Shown: positions 20,463 to 30,495, numbered from the stretch's first letter. The stretch is 64,000 nucleotides of DNA from Mycobacterium kiyosense (GCA_021654635.1 AP025179.1:5828001-5892000), one strand, 5' to 3'. Notes: generated from the letters alone by a model not told the origin. Numbers and translations: made by a program.

Positions 20463-23248
20463 CTACGGTGACTCAGAAGGCGACTTTTCCTCCCAGGCCT
20501 GAAGTGCCTGATGGAGCTCGGCGCGGGATCGGATGCCGAGTTTGCGATAGATGTGGCTCAGGTTGACCTCCACGGTTTTCGGGCTCACGAACATGGCGGC
20601 GGCAATGTCGCGGTTGGTCATGCCCAGGACGGCCATGCCGGCGACGCGTTCCTCGGTGGCGCTCAAACCTGGGTTGCGGTCCCGGACCGGCACGCCGCGT
20701 GCCAGTTCGTAGTCGGCGCGCTCGACCCACACCGCAGTCCCGAGTTGCTCGAATGTCCTCCGCGCCTCGCGCAGCGCCACACCAGCCGCGTCGCGGCGGC
20801 GCTGACGGCGCTGCAACTGGCCGGACAACAGCAGGGTGCGAGCTCGTTCGAACGGCATCGGAAGGCGCTGGTGCTCGGATAAAGCCTGCTCGACACTAGC
20901 GATGGCGCCTGCGACGTCACCGCGCGCGGCCTGCAGCATGGCACGACAGCGCAGACCCACCGCCAGCGTCCATGCGCGGTCGAGTCGGCGGCCATTGCGT
21001 TCCAACTTGTCCACCATCGGCTCGGCCTCGTCCAATCGACCAAGACCTATCAGGGCCTCGACGGCCTCGGGGACAAACGACGACGAGATGATCTCGCAGG
21101 TGTCCGGAAAGAGTTCCAGCATGGGAAACAGCGGTTCGAGCGCATCCAGGGCGGCGTGGTAGTTACCCGCCGACACCTCGACGAATCCGGCCAACGTCGC
21201 CGACCACTCGCCCAAACGTGTTGAGCCGCAACGTCTGGCAGCTGCTATCGCCTGGCTCAGATCGCTTCGCGCGTCGTCCAGGTGGCCGACATAGGCGGCG
21301 ACCGCCGCCCGAAGGGTGAGTGCGATGAACAGGGGGGAAGTCTCCGCCCAGCTGGAGTGCCCGTTCCATGGTGACGTCGGCGACGGCCGCCGCGCCGGTG
21401 AGGTCGCCGCGCCAGATATCGATCATCACCAGGTGAAAGCCGATGAACACCAGCTCGGCTTCTTCACCGAGGGCAAGACACTCCTGTTCCACCTGCGCCA
21501 ACTCCGCACGCGCACGGCCCAATTCGCCCGTCCAGGCCCGCAGCAGGTTCATTTGTACGCGAGGCCGCTGAGCCAACGGGACGAGCGAACGCGGCACCTC
21601 GATTTGCACCGCGCGGTGGAGGGTCGGCTCGTCAAACCCCCTTGCCGCCCATGAAGTCCAGCACCGCGCGCATGCCCAGAGCGGGAGCGAGCAGAGCAGC
21701 GGCCCCCAACTGCTCGGCATCGGCCACCGCCTGCCGGACGCGGTCGCAGGCGTCCTCGTGCCGGCCGGCGTTGACGAGGGCGAACGTCAAGCTGATCAGG
21801 ATGAGCACCCGCAACCCGGTGTCGGCGTCACTCTCGTTCAGTGCCTCTTCGAGTAGTTGCGCTGCCTCGTGGAAGCTGTCGTCGGAGAGGACGACCAGCC
21901 CCAGTTGATGCAATGCCTCGGCGCGGATCGGGCCGGACGGGACCGCCCCGACAGCCACGTCGAGCATCCGTCTAGCTCGGCCGGTGTCGCCTGCAATGAA
22001 ATAATCTGTCGCACAGCGAATTTTGCGTCGCGGATCGTTGTCACCGGCTAGACCGACGGCTAGTTCGAGAAGTTCGGCGGCAGCGGCCGGCGCTCCTCTG
22101 TCACGGGCGATCGCGGCGGCCGCGTCCAGCGCGGCGATGGTCTCCGGCTTCCCGGATGTATCGGCAAGCGCGAGGTGTCGGGCGTGCAATTCGGGCTGAT
22201 CGATGAGTTCGGCTAGCCGCCGGTGCATTTCGCGGCGACGACCGGGCTCCGTTGTGCTGTAGACGCCATGCGAAAGAAGGGGATGGGTGAAGCGGAGTCG
22301 GCTCCCCTCGATGGTCACCACCGCCTGGTTCTCGGCTGCACTGAGCGATTTCACCACCCGCTCCGGCGTCGAGTTGGTGGCCTGCGCCACCATCGTCACC
22401 GTCGGATCAGGCAGGCTCGCGATGGCGAGCAGAACATCTTCGGCGCCGACCCGACTGATCCTCGCACGGACCAGGCCACTGAGGCTGTCCGGCAAGCTCC
22501 ATTCGACGGCTCGGTCGCCGGTGTCGAGCTCTCGGGCCAACTCGAGTGCGTAAAACGGGTTGCCGCCGGTCATTTCGTGAATGCGCAGCAGGGTGGGACG
22601 CGCCGCTGACTGCCCCAACCGGATCAACAGCAACTGATGTAACTCGCCCACGGTGAATGGCCGCATCCGGACCCGACGTACTGCGTCGGAACTCGGCAAC
22701 TGCAACCGCGCACCGGCCTCCTCCGTGCGCGTCGTGCACAACAGACCAGCACCGGACGGCAGCCGGCGCGCGGTATACGCCACCACATTGGCGCTGGAGG
22801 CGTCTGCCCACTGCAGATCGTCGATGGCGATGACGATGGGACGAAGCGCCGAGAGCCGAACAACAACCGCCAGGAACGCCGCCGCCACGGCCCTGGGATC
22901 AATCCCGGAAGCCGCGACCGGGCGCCGCAGCAGCGCACCATCCAGGGCCTGCTGCTGCGGAGCGGGCAGGTCCGCCCACACGGTGTCGTCCACGGCACCG
23001 AGCAGATCGGCCAGCACCGTATATGCCAGCACCGACTCGGCCGCGGCGGCGCGGCAACTCAACACGCGATATCCGCGCTCGCCGGCCCGACGGACCGCGT
23101 CCCCCCACACCGTCGTTTTGCCGATCCCCGCCTCGCCCTCGATGACCAGGGCACCCGGCCTGACTGGCACAGAGTCGAGGAAATCGCCGACGGCCAGCTC
23201 TTCGGCCTGCCGACCGACAATTCGCTCCGTCACATCAAACTCACACAA
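20463..23248 (-). pseudogene. Large ATPase transcriptional regulator of the LuxR (LAL) family, frameshifted as given
   Basis: The pieces assemble into one ~927-residue LAL regulator. The N-terminal P-loop NTPase has Walker A GEAGIGKTT near residue 40 and Walker B IVIAIDDLQWAD. A TPR-like middle region follows, then a C-terminal LuxR helix-turn-helix (LSATEERVAGMAVLGMTNRDIA, SPKTVEVNLSHIYRKLGI). The frame breaks twice: at the C-run 21637-21641 and at the G-run 21332-21337. Removing one base at each joins KGFDEPTLHR and FPLFIALTL, and the total length becomes divisible by three. I know of no counterpart at this site in M. tuberculosis. It probably controls the exported-protein genes beside it. 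Confidence 0.85.
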
Positions 23249-23456
23249 TCCAAATATTCTGCCCCCTCGCCTTCACCGGCAACGTAGCGACAGCGGCCTG
23301 TCTTCATGCCCGACACGCATGCCGTTGACTCCTTACAATCTTGGAGTCCGACCGGCCGGTGTTACCTAGAATATTCTCGCAGAACTGCGCTGACCCGGTC
23401 GATGTACTGACTCGAGGACGTGCCGGGGCGGCTTGGCGGCGCCGTCGAGCCGGGCG
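23249..23456. other. AT-richer intergenic region upstream of the LuxR-type regulator
   Basis: This spacer is clearly richer in A and T than its surroundings (for example around AGAATATTCT near 23368). It probably contains the regulator's promoter. No gene is seen. Confidence 0.4.
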
Positions 23457-23741
23457 TCAGCAATTCTCGGGCCGCACCCAACCGACGCCGCCGCTGATCC
23501 GTTCCGCGGGTGCGCCGACGTCGCCGCAGATCAGCGCGACGACCTCGGCTGATTCGGCGGCGAAGACCCCGAACGTGTAATTGTCGCCCGGCACCGTCAT
23601 CGCCGTCAGGAGCCGGACCACCGTCCCACGAGTAGCCATGAATTCAGCCCGGCCGTTGAGCAGATCGACGATCTCCCCTATCGGGCGGGCGCACGTTCGC
23701 GGCCCGTACCACTCGACGAGGAACTGTTGTGGTTGCGCCAT
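23457..23741 (-). CDS. Small unknown protein, DUF4242-like
   Basis: The 94-residue product begins MAQPQQFLVEWYGPRTC and contains LLTAMTVPGDNYTFGVFAAE followed by VALICGDVGAPAERI. That pattern (a short beta strand, a helix and a C-terminal GxPxxRI) resembles the DUF4242/SCO4226 ferredoxin-like family by eye. The start is ATG 23741; a longer in-frame ORF reaches 23897 but lacks family character. It lies between the LuxR-type regulator and the CPSW-repeat protein on the same strand. Function unknown. Confidence 0.6.
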   Translation of the reverse strand: MAQPQQFLVEWYGPRTCARPIGEIVDLLNGRAEFMATRGTVVRLLTAMTVPGDNYTFGVFAAESAEVVALICGDVGAPAERISGGVGWVRPENC

Positions 23742-23856
23742 GGTGTTCGCCACCGTTCCAGAGGATATGGACGCCGTCGATCCGGGTTGTGCGCACGTCA
23801 CACCCATTTCCGTTGCCGCAGTGCAGGATTGCCTGCGGGCTGAGTTACCGTCGCCG

Positions 23857-25029
23857 TCAGTACAGCGGTATCCACGTACCGAAAAACCAGTAACCAAAGC
23901 CCCCGTAGTCCGCGTTGAAGACGGGTAGGACGGTGAAGTCGTTGTAAGTGAACGGCGCGTAATAGTTCTGTCCGTAGGACGCGTCTACCGGCGTCCCTTG
24001 CCAGGGTTGGTTCCAGCCGCCGGCGGGCGCCGGCCCGTTCCAGCCACCGGCGGGCGGCGGGCCTTCCCAGTTCGGGGGCGGGGACCCGGGGCGGGACCAT
24101 TGCTCCACCCGTAACCGCTGGGCGGCGGCGGGGGCGGCGCTCCTGCCCTGGCACGCAGAAGCCACTCGGCACGTTGGCGGGACCACCTATTTCACCGGTG
24201 GGACGCAAGATGGGCGGGCGCGGCGGGTAGTACGGCGGGTGGGGAGGTTGGGTCCACGGCGCGTTGAGGACGGGGCGAGTAGCCGTCGGCGGGTATGAGG
24301 TGCGCTGGCCCGGTTGACTGGTGGTTCCGGTCCAGGGTGCCCCGGTGGTTGGCGACGTACCGCTCCATTGCGCCCCGGTGGTGGGTGGCGTCGAGCCCCC
24401 GTATCCGGGACCGGTGTTGGGGGCCGCGGTGCAGTTCTTGTACCAGCTGGGACATTCCGTCGGCAGCGATGACGTGGTGCCGATCGTCGGCGTCTGCTTC
24501 CAGGAGCTCGGTGGCGTGGTACCGGCGCCCCCGGTCCCGGGCGTGCTGGGGGCCGCGGAGCAATTCCTGTCCCAGCTGGGACATTCCGTCGGCATCGGGG
24601 ACGATGTGCTATTCGCGGGCGGCTTCTGCCAGGTACTGGACGTCGGCGGTGGTGTGCTGCGCGTCGGGGTCGACTGCCAGGTGGTCTGCGGTGGCGGCGT
24701 GCTGTGCGTCGGGGTCGGCGTCGTCTGCGGCGGCGTGCTGTGCGTCGGAGTCGGGGTCGGGGTCGGCTGCCAGGTGGTCGGGGGCGGCGTGCTGTGGGTC
24801 GGCGGCGGCGTGGTGCGCGGCGCGGGGCTGCCGGCGGCAGCGTGGCGGTGCCCCCGTAACCGGGATTGGGATTAGCGGGATTGGGGTTACCGGAGCAGCC
24901 CCGCTCCCAACTGGGACATGGCGACGGGTCCAGCGGGGCCGAATTCGCCGGTCGCTCGTTGACCGCCAGCACCGATATGCCCAGGCCCGTCGCCACCGCC
25001 GCTGCTGCGGCTAAACGCTTGACAGACAT
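23857..25029 (-). pseudogene. Secreted Pro/Thr-rich protein with repeated CPSW...C motif, frame disrupted
   Basis: ATG 25029 (with GAGGGG upstream) starts a signal peptide (MSVKRLAAAAAVATGLGISV, mature from about NSAPL). The first motif CPSWERGCSGNP follows. The frame then shifts near 24840 into a long Thr/Pro region (TTPPPTHSTPPPTTW style) containing two more copies, CPSWDRNCSAAP and CPSWYKNCTAAP. Further shifts near 24140 and 24080 lead to a C-terminus with PPPAGGWNGP and PAGGWNQP repeats, ending in FFGTWIPLY. The first and last frames are the same, so the changes cancel. It is likely an intact secreted or wall-associated protein in the cell, with consensus errors here. I recognise no family. 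Confidence 0.65.
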
Positions 25030-25074
25030 TGCATTCGTCCCCTCTCGGGCGTTCTAACGATTGCTGGGCCAGGG

Positions 25075-25539
25075 CTACGGACAGGTCACGTCCATCTCGA
25101 ACTGTTTGGTCACGGGCTTGGGCCGGTGCGGATCGCTCACATCGGCCCCGCTCGCCGTGCCCTTAATCTGGATCGCGTTGTCGGCGACCGCTGCTCCGGC
25201 GTTGCCGCCCTGACCCTTTGCGGCGTCGGAAAAACCGAGCGTAATGCCGTCGACGTTGCCCAGTCCGACCGCGTGAACGATGGGCGGATTGTCCTTACTG
25301 ACCACTGCCCCAATGCCTTTGGACGGGTCACCGATGCCGATGTTGATCGTGTCGCCGGTCGTCTTGCAGGTGACCGGACCGCTGACGTTCAGGTTTTTAC
25401 CGTCCACGATCACCTGTGGCCCAGCCGCGGCCGGTGCCGAGTTCGACGCTGACGAGTTCGAATTATGGCTGGAACATCCAGCAACACAGGCGATTACCGT
25501 GACCAGGCCGATGAGACCGACGACGATCTGACGCTTCAC
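25075..25539 (-). CDS. LpqH-like (19-kDa antigen family) lipoprotein
   Basis: The 154-residue product has a lipoprotein signal with lipobox VAGC at about residues 19-22 and a Ser/Asn-rich linker. The domain that follows resembles the M. tuberculosis 19-kDa antigen LpqH: VIVDGKNLNVSGPVTCKTTG, INIGIGDPSKGIGAVVS, AVGLGNVDGITLGFS and a final FEMDVTC. The GTG at 25539 follows GGGAGAG. LpqH itself lies elsewhere in M. tuberculosis, so this is probably a paralogue. It would be anchored to the outer face of the membrane. Confidence 0.85.
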   Translation of the reverse strand: MKRQIVVGLIGLVTVIACVAGCSSHNSNSSASNSAPAAAGPQVIVDGKNLNVSGPVTCKTTGDTINIGIGDPSKGIGAVVSKDNPPIVHAVGLGNVDGITLGFSDAAKGQGGNAGAAVADNAIQIKGTASGADVSDPHRPKPVTKQFEMDVTCP

Positions 25540-25605
25540 CGCTGCTCTCCCTTACCTCGGCGGGTTTGCACTGTCCGAGACTCTCACTTCGCAGCCCCGA
25601 TGCAA

Positions 25606-26052
25606 TTACTGTGCGGGGCCGGGGATTTGGTAGGCGCACCTACCGGCCTTGTGTTCGGTGAGCGCGACGGGTTGGCCGTCCACCTCGATCGCGCAGTCGT
25701 GCGGTCCACCGGATTTGTCGGTGTAGTTCAGCGCCAGGTACGGGCTTCCGGTGACCTTCACGGTCTGCGACCAGGGGACCGGGACCCAGGTCGTGGTGCT
25801 CGCCGGATAAACCGCGGTCCCGGGGTCGGGTATGACCGAGTACACATCGCCGCCGCCGAGGATCCGGTAGACGACGGTGTGCCGTGCCGGATCGGCATTG
25901 GCTGCGGGCGGGATGCCCAGCGGGACAACAACAATCGCTGCGGCCGCAGCAGCGAGCAATCCGGCGGAGGCGCTCGGCCCCCGCCCCCGGGCCGCACGAC
26001 CCCGTGGCCGAGAGCCGACGTGGCTGCGTTGGCAAGCTGAATCCCTCGACAT
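25606..26052 (-). CDS. MmpS-like exported protein
   Basis: The 148-residue product starts with a basic segment and a hydrophobic helix (about residues 28-48, ending AANADP). The beta-rich domain HTVVYRILGGGDVYSVIPDPG, then VPWSQTVKV and HDCAIEVDGQPVA, resembles the periplasmic part of MmpS proteins. No mmpL gene is adjacent. The ATG at 26052 follows AAAGGGAGA. It is read in the same direction as the LpqH-like lipoprotein. Confidence 0.7.
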   Translation of the reverse strand: MSRDSACQRSHVGSRPRGRAARGRGPSASAGLLAAAAAAIVVVPLGIPPAANADPARHTVVYRILGGGDVYSVIPDPGTAVYPASTTTWVPVPWSQTVKVTGSPYLALNYTDKSGGPHDCAIEVDGQPVALTEHKAGRCAYQIPGPAQ

Positions 26053-26297
26053 GGTCTCCCTTTCCACGCGACTGCGCGACACGCAGTCATGCCGCCCGAT
26101 CTCGTGTGTTCGGCGATGTTGGCAACTACGCCTCCGCGATGGCTCAACCTAAAGCCGCTGGCGCACCCGTCTCAATTAGGGATTTCCCTATGTTTTCAGT
26201 CCCGACGGTTTCGCCGGCTCGCGGTCGACCGGCCACACCGGCGGTTGCCCGTCGCGCACCCGAGCAGCCGGCTGGGGACCGGCGTTGGATGAACCCG

Positions 26298-28412
26298 CTA
26301 GCGGGGCAGGCCGAGCAGCCGCTCGGCAGCGACGGTGAGCAGGATCTGCTCGGTGCCCCCGGCGATGGTCAGGCAGCGGGTGTTGAGGAAGTCGAACACC
26401 GCCCGGTCGTTTCGCGCCCGGTTGTCGACGAGTCCGCCGCCGTCGGAGACGTCCATGGTGAACTCGGCCAGTTCCTGCCGATACCGCACCCCGATCAGCT
26501 TGCGCACGCTGGACTGGGCGCCGGGGTCCTGGCCGCCCACGGCCAGCTGGGCGATGCGCTGATCCAGCAGCGCGCCGGTCTGTGCCAGCAGGATCAGCTG
26601 GGCGAGCCGTTCCTGTTGGGAGACGTCAAGATCGAGCGCGGCGAGCAGTTTGAGCAGCTCCTCCATCGGATTTCCCAGCGCGGTGCCGTTGGCCATCGCG
26701 ATCCGCTCGTTGGCCAGCGTGGTGCGGGCCAGCCGCCAGCCGTCGTTGACGTTGCCGACCACCATCTCGTCGGGAACGAAGACGTTGTCCAGAAAGACCT
26801 CGTTGAACAGTGAGTCGCCGGTGATCTCGCGCAGCGGTCGGATCTCGATGCCCGGTGCCTTCATGTCGACCAGGAAGTAGGTGATGCCTTTGTGCTTCGG
26901 GACGTCCGGGTCCGTGCGGGCCAGGCACACCCCCCAGGCGGCCTTGTGCGCCGCCGACGTCCACACCTTCTGGCCGGTGAGCAGCCAGCCCCCGTCCCCC
27001 CGGACCGCCTTGGTGCGCAGCGACGCCAGGTCCGACCCGGCGCCCGGTTCGGAGAACAACTGGCACCACAGGAAGTCGCCGCGCAGGGTGGCCGGCACGA
27101 ACCGCTCGATCTGCTCGGGCGTGCCGTGCTCGAGGATGGTCGGCGCCGCCCACCAACCGATCACCAGATCGGGTCGCTCGACGCCGGCGGCGGCCAGCTC
27201 CTGGTCGATCAGCAGCTGTTCGGCCGGACCCGCGCCGCGCCCGTAGGGCGGCGGCCAGTGCGGTGCCTGCAGGCCCTTTTCGGCCAGCGCCGCCTGCCGC
27301 TGGTCGGCGGGCAGCGCGGCCACCTCGGCGACGGCCGCGGCGATCTCGTCGCGACGACCCTCGACCTCGGTGAGGTCGATCGACAGTTGCCGACGGACGC
27401 CGTCCTGGGTGAGCGCGGCGACCCGGCGCAGCCAGCGTTGCGGACCGCCCAGGAATCGGCCGATGCTGTGGGCACGACGTAAATACAGATGCGCGTCGTG
27501 TTCCCAGGTGCAGCCGATGCCGCCAAGCACCTGGATGCAGTCTTTGACGTTGGCCTTCGCGGCGGCGATGCCAAGGCTGGCGGCCAGCGCAGCCGCGATG
27601 GCGAACTGCTCGCCATCGGATTCGCCGGCGGCGCGAGCCGCGTCGGCGGCCGCCACCTCGGCCTGCTCGGCGCGGCACAGCATCTCCGCGCAGATGTGCT
27701 TGATGGCCTGGAAACTGCCGATCGGCCTGCCGAACTGCTCGCGCACCTTGGCGTAAGCGACCGCGGTTTCCAGCGCATAGCGGGTGACGCCGGCCGCCTC
27801 GGCGGCCAGCAGGGTGGCCGCGAGGTCCGTCACGTCGGTGGCCTGCAACGCGACCGCGGGCGCCGACGTCAGCGTCACCCGGCCCAGCGGCCGCGAGAAG
27901 TCGGTGGCCGGCAACGGCTCCACGACGACGCCCTCGCCGTCCAGGTCGACCAGCAGCCACACCCCACCCGAAGACACCAGTAACACACCGCCGGCCGCGG
28001 CGCCCAACGCCCAGGGAACGGCACCGGAGGCGGCCTGACCGTCGAACTGCACGTCACCTTCCAGCGCCAGCCCGGCGAAGCGCTCACCCGTCGCCAGCGC
28101 GCCCAGCAGGTCCGCGTCGGTGACAACAAGAGTGGCCAGCGCCGTCGTTGCGACCGGCCCGGGCACCAGCGCCTTGGCGGCCTCCTCGACCATCGCGCAG
28201 AGGTCCTCGACGCTGCCCCCGGCACCACCGGCGTCCTCGGACACCGCGACACCGAACAGCCCCAGCTCGGCCAGCCCGGCGAACACCGGCCGCCAGGCGT
28301 CGACGTCGCCCTGTTCGACTTCCCGGATCGCGGCGATCCCGGCCGCACTGCGCGCCCAATCGCGCACCAGTTCGCGCGCCGCGAACTGTTCATCGGTGAC
28401 GGTCGCTACCAC
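26298..28412 (-). CDS. fadE34: Two-domain acyl-CoA dehydrogenase FadE34
   Basis: The 704-residue protein is a head-to-tail fusion of two acyl-CoA dehydrogenase units. The first ends with VREQFGRPIGSFQAIKHICAEM and GGIGCTWEHDAHLYLRRAH. The second holds FSEPGAGSDLASLRTK, WLLTGQKVWTS and a final GGTEQILLTVAAERLLGL. FadE34 (ChsE3) acts on the five-carbon side-chain intermediate of cholesterol in M. tuberculosis, where a single chain replaces the usual α2β2 pair. GTG 28412 follows GGAGG. It is divergent from kstR and shares its operator. Confidence 0.92.
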   Translation of the reverse strand: MVATVTDEQFAARELVRDWARSAAGIAAIREVEQGDVDAWRPVFAGLAELGLFGVAVSEDAGGAGGSVEDLCAMVEEAAKALVPGPVATTALATLVVTDADLLGALATGERFAGLALEGDVQFDGQAASGAVPWALGAAAGGVLLVSSGGVWLLVDLDGEGVVVEPLPATDFSRPLGRVTLTSAPAVALQATDVTDLAATLLAAEAAGVTRYALETAVAYAKVREQFGRPIGSFQAIKHICAEMLCRAEQAEVAAADAARAAGESDGEQFAIAAALAASLGIAAAKANVKDCIQVLGGIGCTWEHDAHLYLRRAHSIGRFLGGPQRWLRRVAALTQDGVRRQLSIDLTEVEGRRDEIAAAVAEVAALPADQRQAALAEKGLQAPHWPPPYGRGAGPAEQLLIDQELAAAGVERPDLVIGWWAAPTILEHGTPEQIERFVPATLRGDFLWCQLFSEPGAGSDLASLRTKAVRGDGGWLLTGQKVWTSAAHKAAWGVCLARTDPDVPKHKGITYFLVDMKAPGIEIRPLREITGDSLFNEVFLDNVFVPDEMVVGNVNDGWRLARTTLANERIAMANGTALGNPMEELLKLLAALDLDVSQQERLAQLILLAQTGALLDQRIAQLAVGGQDPGAQSSVRKLIGVRYRQELAEFTMDVSDGGGLVDNRARNDRAVFDFLNTRCLTIAGGTEQILLTVAAERLLGLPR

Positions 28413-28465
28413 CAGCAGTCCTCCGAGTCGTCAAATTCACACACCAAGATATCTTTTCTCCACAC

Positions 28466-28479
28466 TAGAACGTGTTCTA
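28466..28479. promoter_or_regulatory. KstR operator between fadE34 and kstR
   Basis: TAGAACGTGTTCTA matches TnnAACnnGTTnnA at every fixed position. It indicates autoregulation of kstR and repression of fadE34. A TACAAT at 28488-28493 just downstream is a plausible -10 element for kstR. Confidence 0.92.
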
Positions 28480-28590
28480 ATAGTGCATACAATCGACCGT
28501 CAAGTAGGCGGTTATCGAGCCAGTACACGTCGTTGTCCCGGCTGCGGGGAGGTGGGAGATTCACGCCGAGAATGCGTATCGTTTTCAACC

Positions 28591-29253
28591 ATGTCGCCAC
28601 CGAACGCCAGCCAGGGCCGCGCTCCTGACAATCAGCCTCGCGAGGTTGTGAACGTGGCGGTGCTGGCTGAGTCCGAGCTCGGTTCCGAGGCGCAACGCGA
28701 ACGCCGCAAGCGCATCCTGGACGCCACCATGGCCATCGCCTCCAAGGGCGGCTACGAGGCCGTGCAGATGCGCGCCGTCGCCGACCGCGCCGATGTCGCC
28801 GTCGGCACCCTGTACCGGTACTTCCCGTCGAAGGTGCACCTGCTGGTGTCGGCGCTGGGCCGCGAGTTCAGCCGCATCGACGCCAAGACCGACCGGTCCG
28901 CGGTGGCCGGCGGCACCCCTTTCCAGCGGCTGAACTTCATGGTCGGCAAGCTCAACCGGGCGATGCAGCGCAACCCCCTGCTCACCGAGGCGATGACGCG
29001 GGCCTACGTGTTCGCCGACGCCTCGGCGGCCAGCGAGGTCGACCAGGTGGAGAAGCTGATCGACTCGATGTTCGCCCGCGCGATGGCCGACGGCGAACCG
29101 ACCGAGGATCAGTACCACATCGCGCGGGTGATCTCCGATGTGTGGCTGTCCAATCTGCTGGCCTGGCTCACCCGCCGCGCCTCTGCCACCGACGTGAGCA
29201 AACGCCTCGATCTGGCGGTGCGGCTGCTGATCGGCAACCACGAGAACTGCTAG
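28591..29253 (+). CDS. kstR: TetR-family cholesterol repressor KstR
   Basis: The 220-residue TetR regulator has the helix-turn-helix around AVADRADVAVGTLYRYFPSKVHLL and the ligand domain typical of KstR. It represses the upper cholesterol pathway and binds 3-oxo-4-cholestenoyl-CoA-type ligands (established). ATG 28591 gives the length I recall for the M. tuberculosis protein but has no clear ribosome site; the internal GTG near 28648 is an alternative. The TAG stop lies at the start of a GC-rich tandem repeat. Confidence 0.94.
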   Translation: MSPPNASQGRAPDNQPREVVNVAVLAESELGSEAQRERRKRILDATMAIASKGGYEAVQMRAVADRADVAVGTLYRYFPSKVHLLVSALGREFSRIDAKTDRSAVAGGTPFQRLNFMVGKLNRAMQRNPLLTEAMTRAYVFADASAASEVDQVEKLIDSMFARAMADGEPTEDQYHIARVISDVWLSNLLAWLTRRASATDVSKRLDLAVRLLIGNHENC

Positions 29254-29359
29254 TCGCGATCGCAAGCGCGGCCGCAGGCGCGGCCGCAGCGGGTCGCGAC
29301 CATCGGGCTAGTCGCGATCGCAAGCGCGGCCGCAGCGGGTCGCGCGATGATCGGGCTAG
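29250..29359. repeat. Imperfect ~50-bp tandem repeat holding both convergent stop codons
   Basis: CTAGTCGCGATCGCAAGCG followed by CGGCCGCAG occurs at 29250 and again at 29308, each copy leading to CGGGTCGCG and ATCGGGCTAG. The first copy has an extra GCGCGGCCGCAG. The kstR stop is in the first CTAG and the stop of the LacI-type gene is in the last one (29356-29359). It may act as a transcription block. Confidence 0.8.
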
Positions 29360-30435
29360 GCCGGCGGCCCGCAGGTACGACCGCGGACCAGCTCGGTCTG
29401 CAGCAGTTCGACCACCGGCAGACCGTTGCGTGGCGGATTTAGCACCAACTCCCCCGCCCGGCGACCCTTCTGCAGGCTGGGTTGCGCGACCGTGGTCAAC
29501 CCGCGTCCGAGCGCTTCCTGCACGCCGTCGAAACCGGTGACGGTCAGCTGCCCCGGCACGTAAATGCCATGTGCGCGAAGGTAATCCATCGCCGACAAGG
29601 CCAGGATGTCCGCGGTGCACAGCAGCGCGGTGATCCTCGGATTGGCCTCCAGCGCCACCTTGGCCGCATCCCCGCCCGAAGTCGGCAGATGCTCGTCACT
29701 TTCCACCACGGTCAACGAATCCGGGTCCAGGCCGGCGGCCGACATCGCCTCCCAGACACCGATGATGCGCTCACGCTGCACGTCGAACGTCGGGGACCTG
29801 AGCCGTTCGGGATCAACCAACCCCTGACGCCGGACCCGACCCAGCCGCATGGTCAGCAGCCCGATCTCGCGGTGGCCGAGCCCTAATACGTATTCGGCCA
29901 GCTCCCGCATCGCGGCCCGGTCGTCGATGCCCACCCGGGACACTCCGGCCAGACCAATCGGCTGATCGACGACCACCACCGGCAGCCGCCGCTGCAACAC
30001 CACCTGCAGATAAGGATCGTCGTCACGGACCGAATACACCACGAAGCCGTCCACCCCGGCGCCCAGGATGGCGGTGGTGCCGTCTTCGATGCTGCGACCG
30101 GGGCCGACGGCTACCAGCAGCAGGCCCTGCCCCAGCTCCTCGCACGACTGTGCCACCCCCGCAACGAAATCCCGCGCCGCCGGATCGCTGAACGAGTAAG
30201 TCAGCGCCTCGGTCATCACCAGTCCGACGGCGCCGGCCTTGCGGGTGCGCAACGACCGTGCCACCGGGTCCGGTCCCGCGTAACCGAGCCGTTTGGCGGT
30301 GTCCAGCACCCGCTGACGAAGTTCGGGCGAAAGCTGATCGGGCCGATTGAAGGCGTTCGAGATCGTGGTGCGCGATACCTTGAGCTCGGCCGCCAACGAC
30401 GCCAGAGTCGCCCGCCTGCGCGGTGTGGGACTCAC
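29356..30435 (-). CDS. LacI-family transcriptional regulator (Rv3575c-like)
   Basis: This 359-residue LacI/GalR protein has the N-terminal helix-turn-helix and hinge (ATLASLAAELKVSRTTISNAF, about residues 9-30) and a type I periplasmic-binding-protein effector domain (VVVVDQP, LGHREIGLLT, VTGFDGVQEA). The ligand is unknown. In M. tuberculosis and M. smegmatis a LacI gene also lies next to kstR. It is divergent from the zinc transporter genes, but the palindrome in between looks like a Zur site rather than a LacI operator. Confidence 0.9.
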   Translation of the reverse strand: MSPTPRRRATLASLAAELKVSRTTISNAFNRPDQLSPELRQRVLDTAKRLGYAGPDPVARSLRTRKAGAVGLVMTEALTYSFSDPAARDFVAGVAQSCEELGQGLLLVAVGPGRSIEDGTTAILGAGVDGFVVYSVRDDDPYLQVVLQRRLPVVVVDQPIGLAGVSRVGIDDRAAMRELAEYVLGLGHREIGLLTMRLGRVRRQGLVDPERLRSPTFDVQRERIIGVWEAMSAAGLDPDSLTVVESDEHLPTSGGDAAKVALEANPRITALLCTADILALSAMDYLRAHGIYVPGQLTVTGFDGVQEALGRGLTTVAQPSLQKGRRAGELVLNPPRNGLPVVELLQTELVRGRTCGPPA

Positions 30436-30495
30436 GTTTCGTGAGGCTACCGGGCGTTCAGCGGGCGTTCGCGCAGGACGACGCGGTCGACTTTC

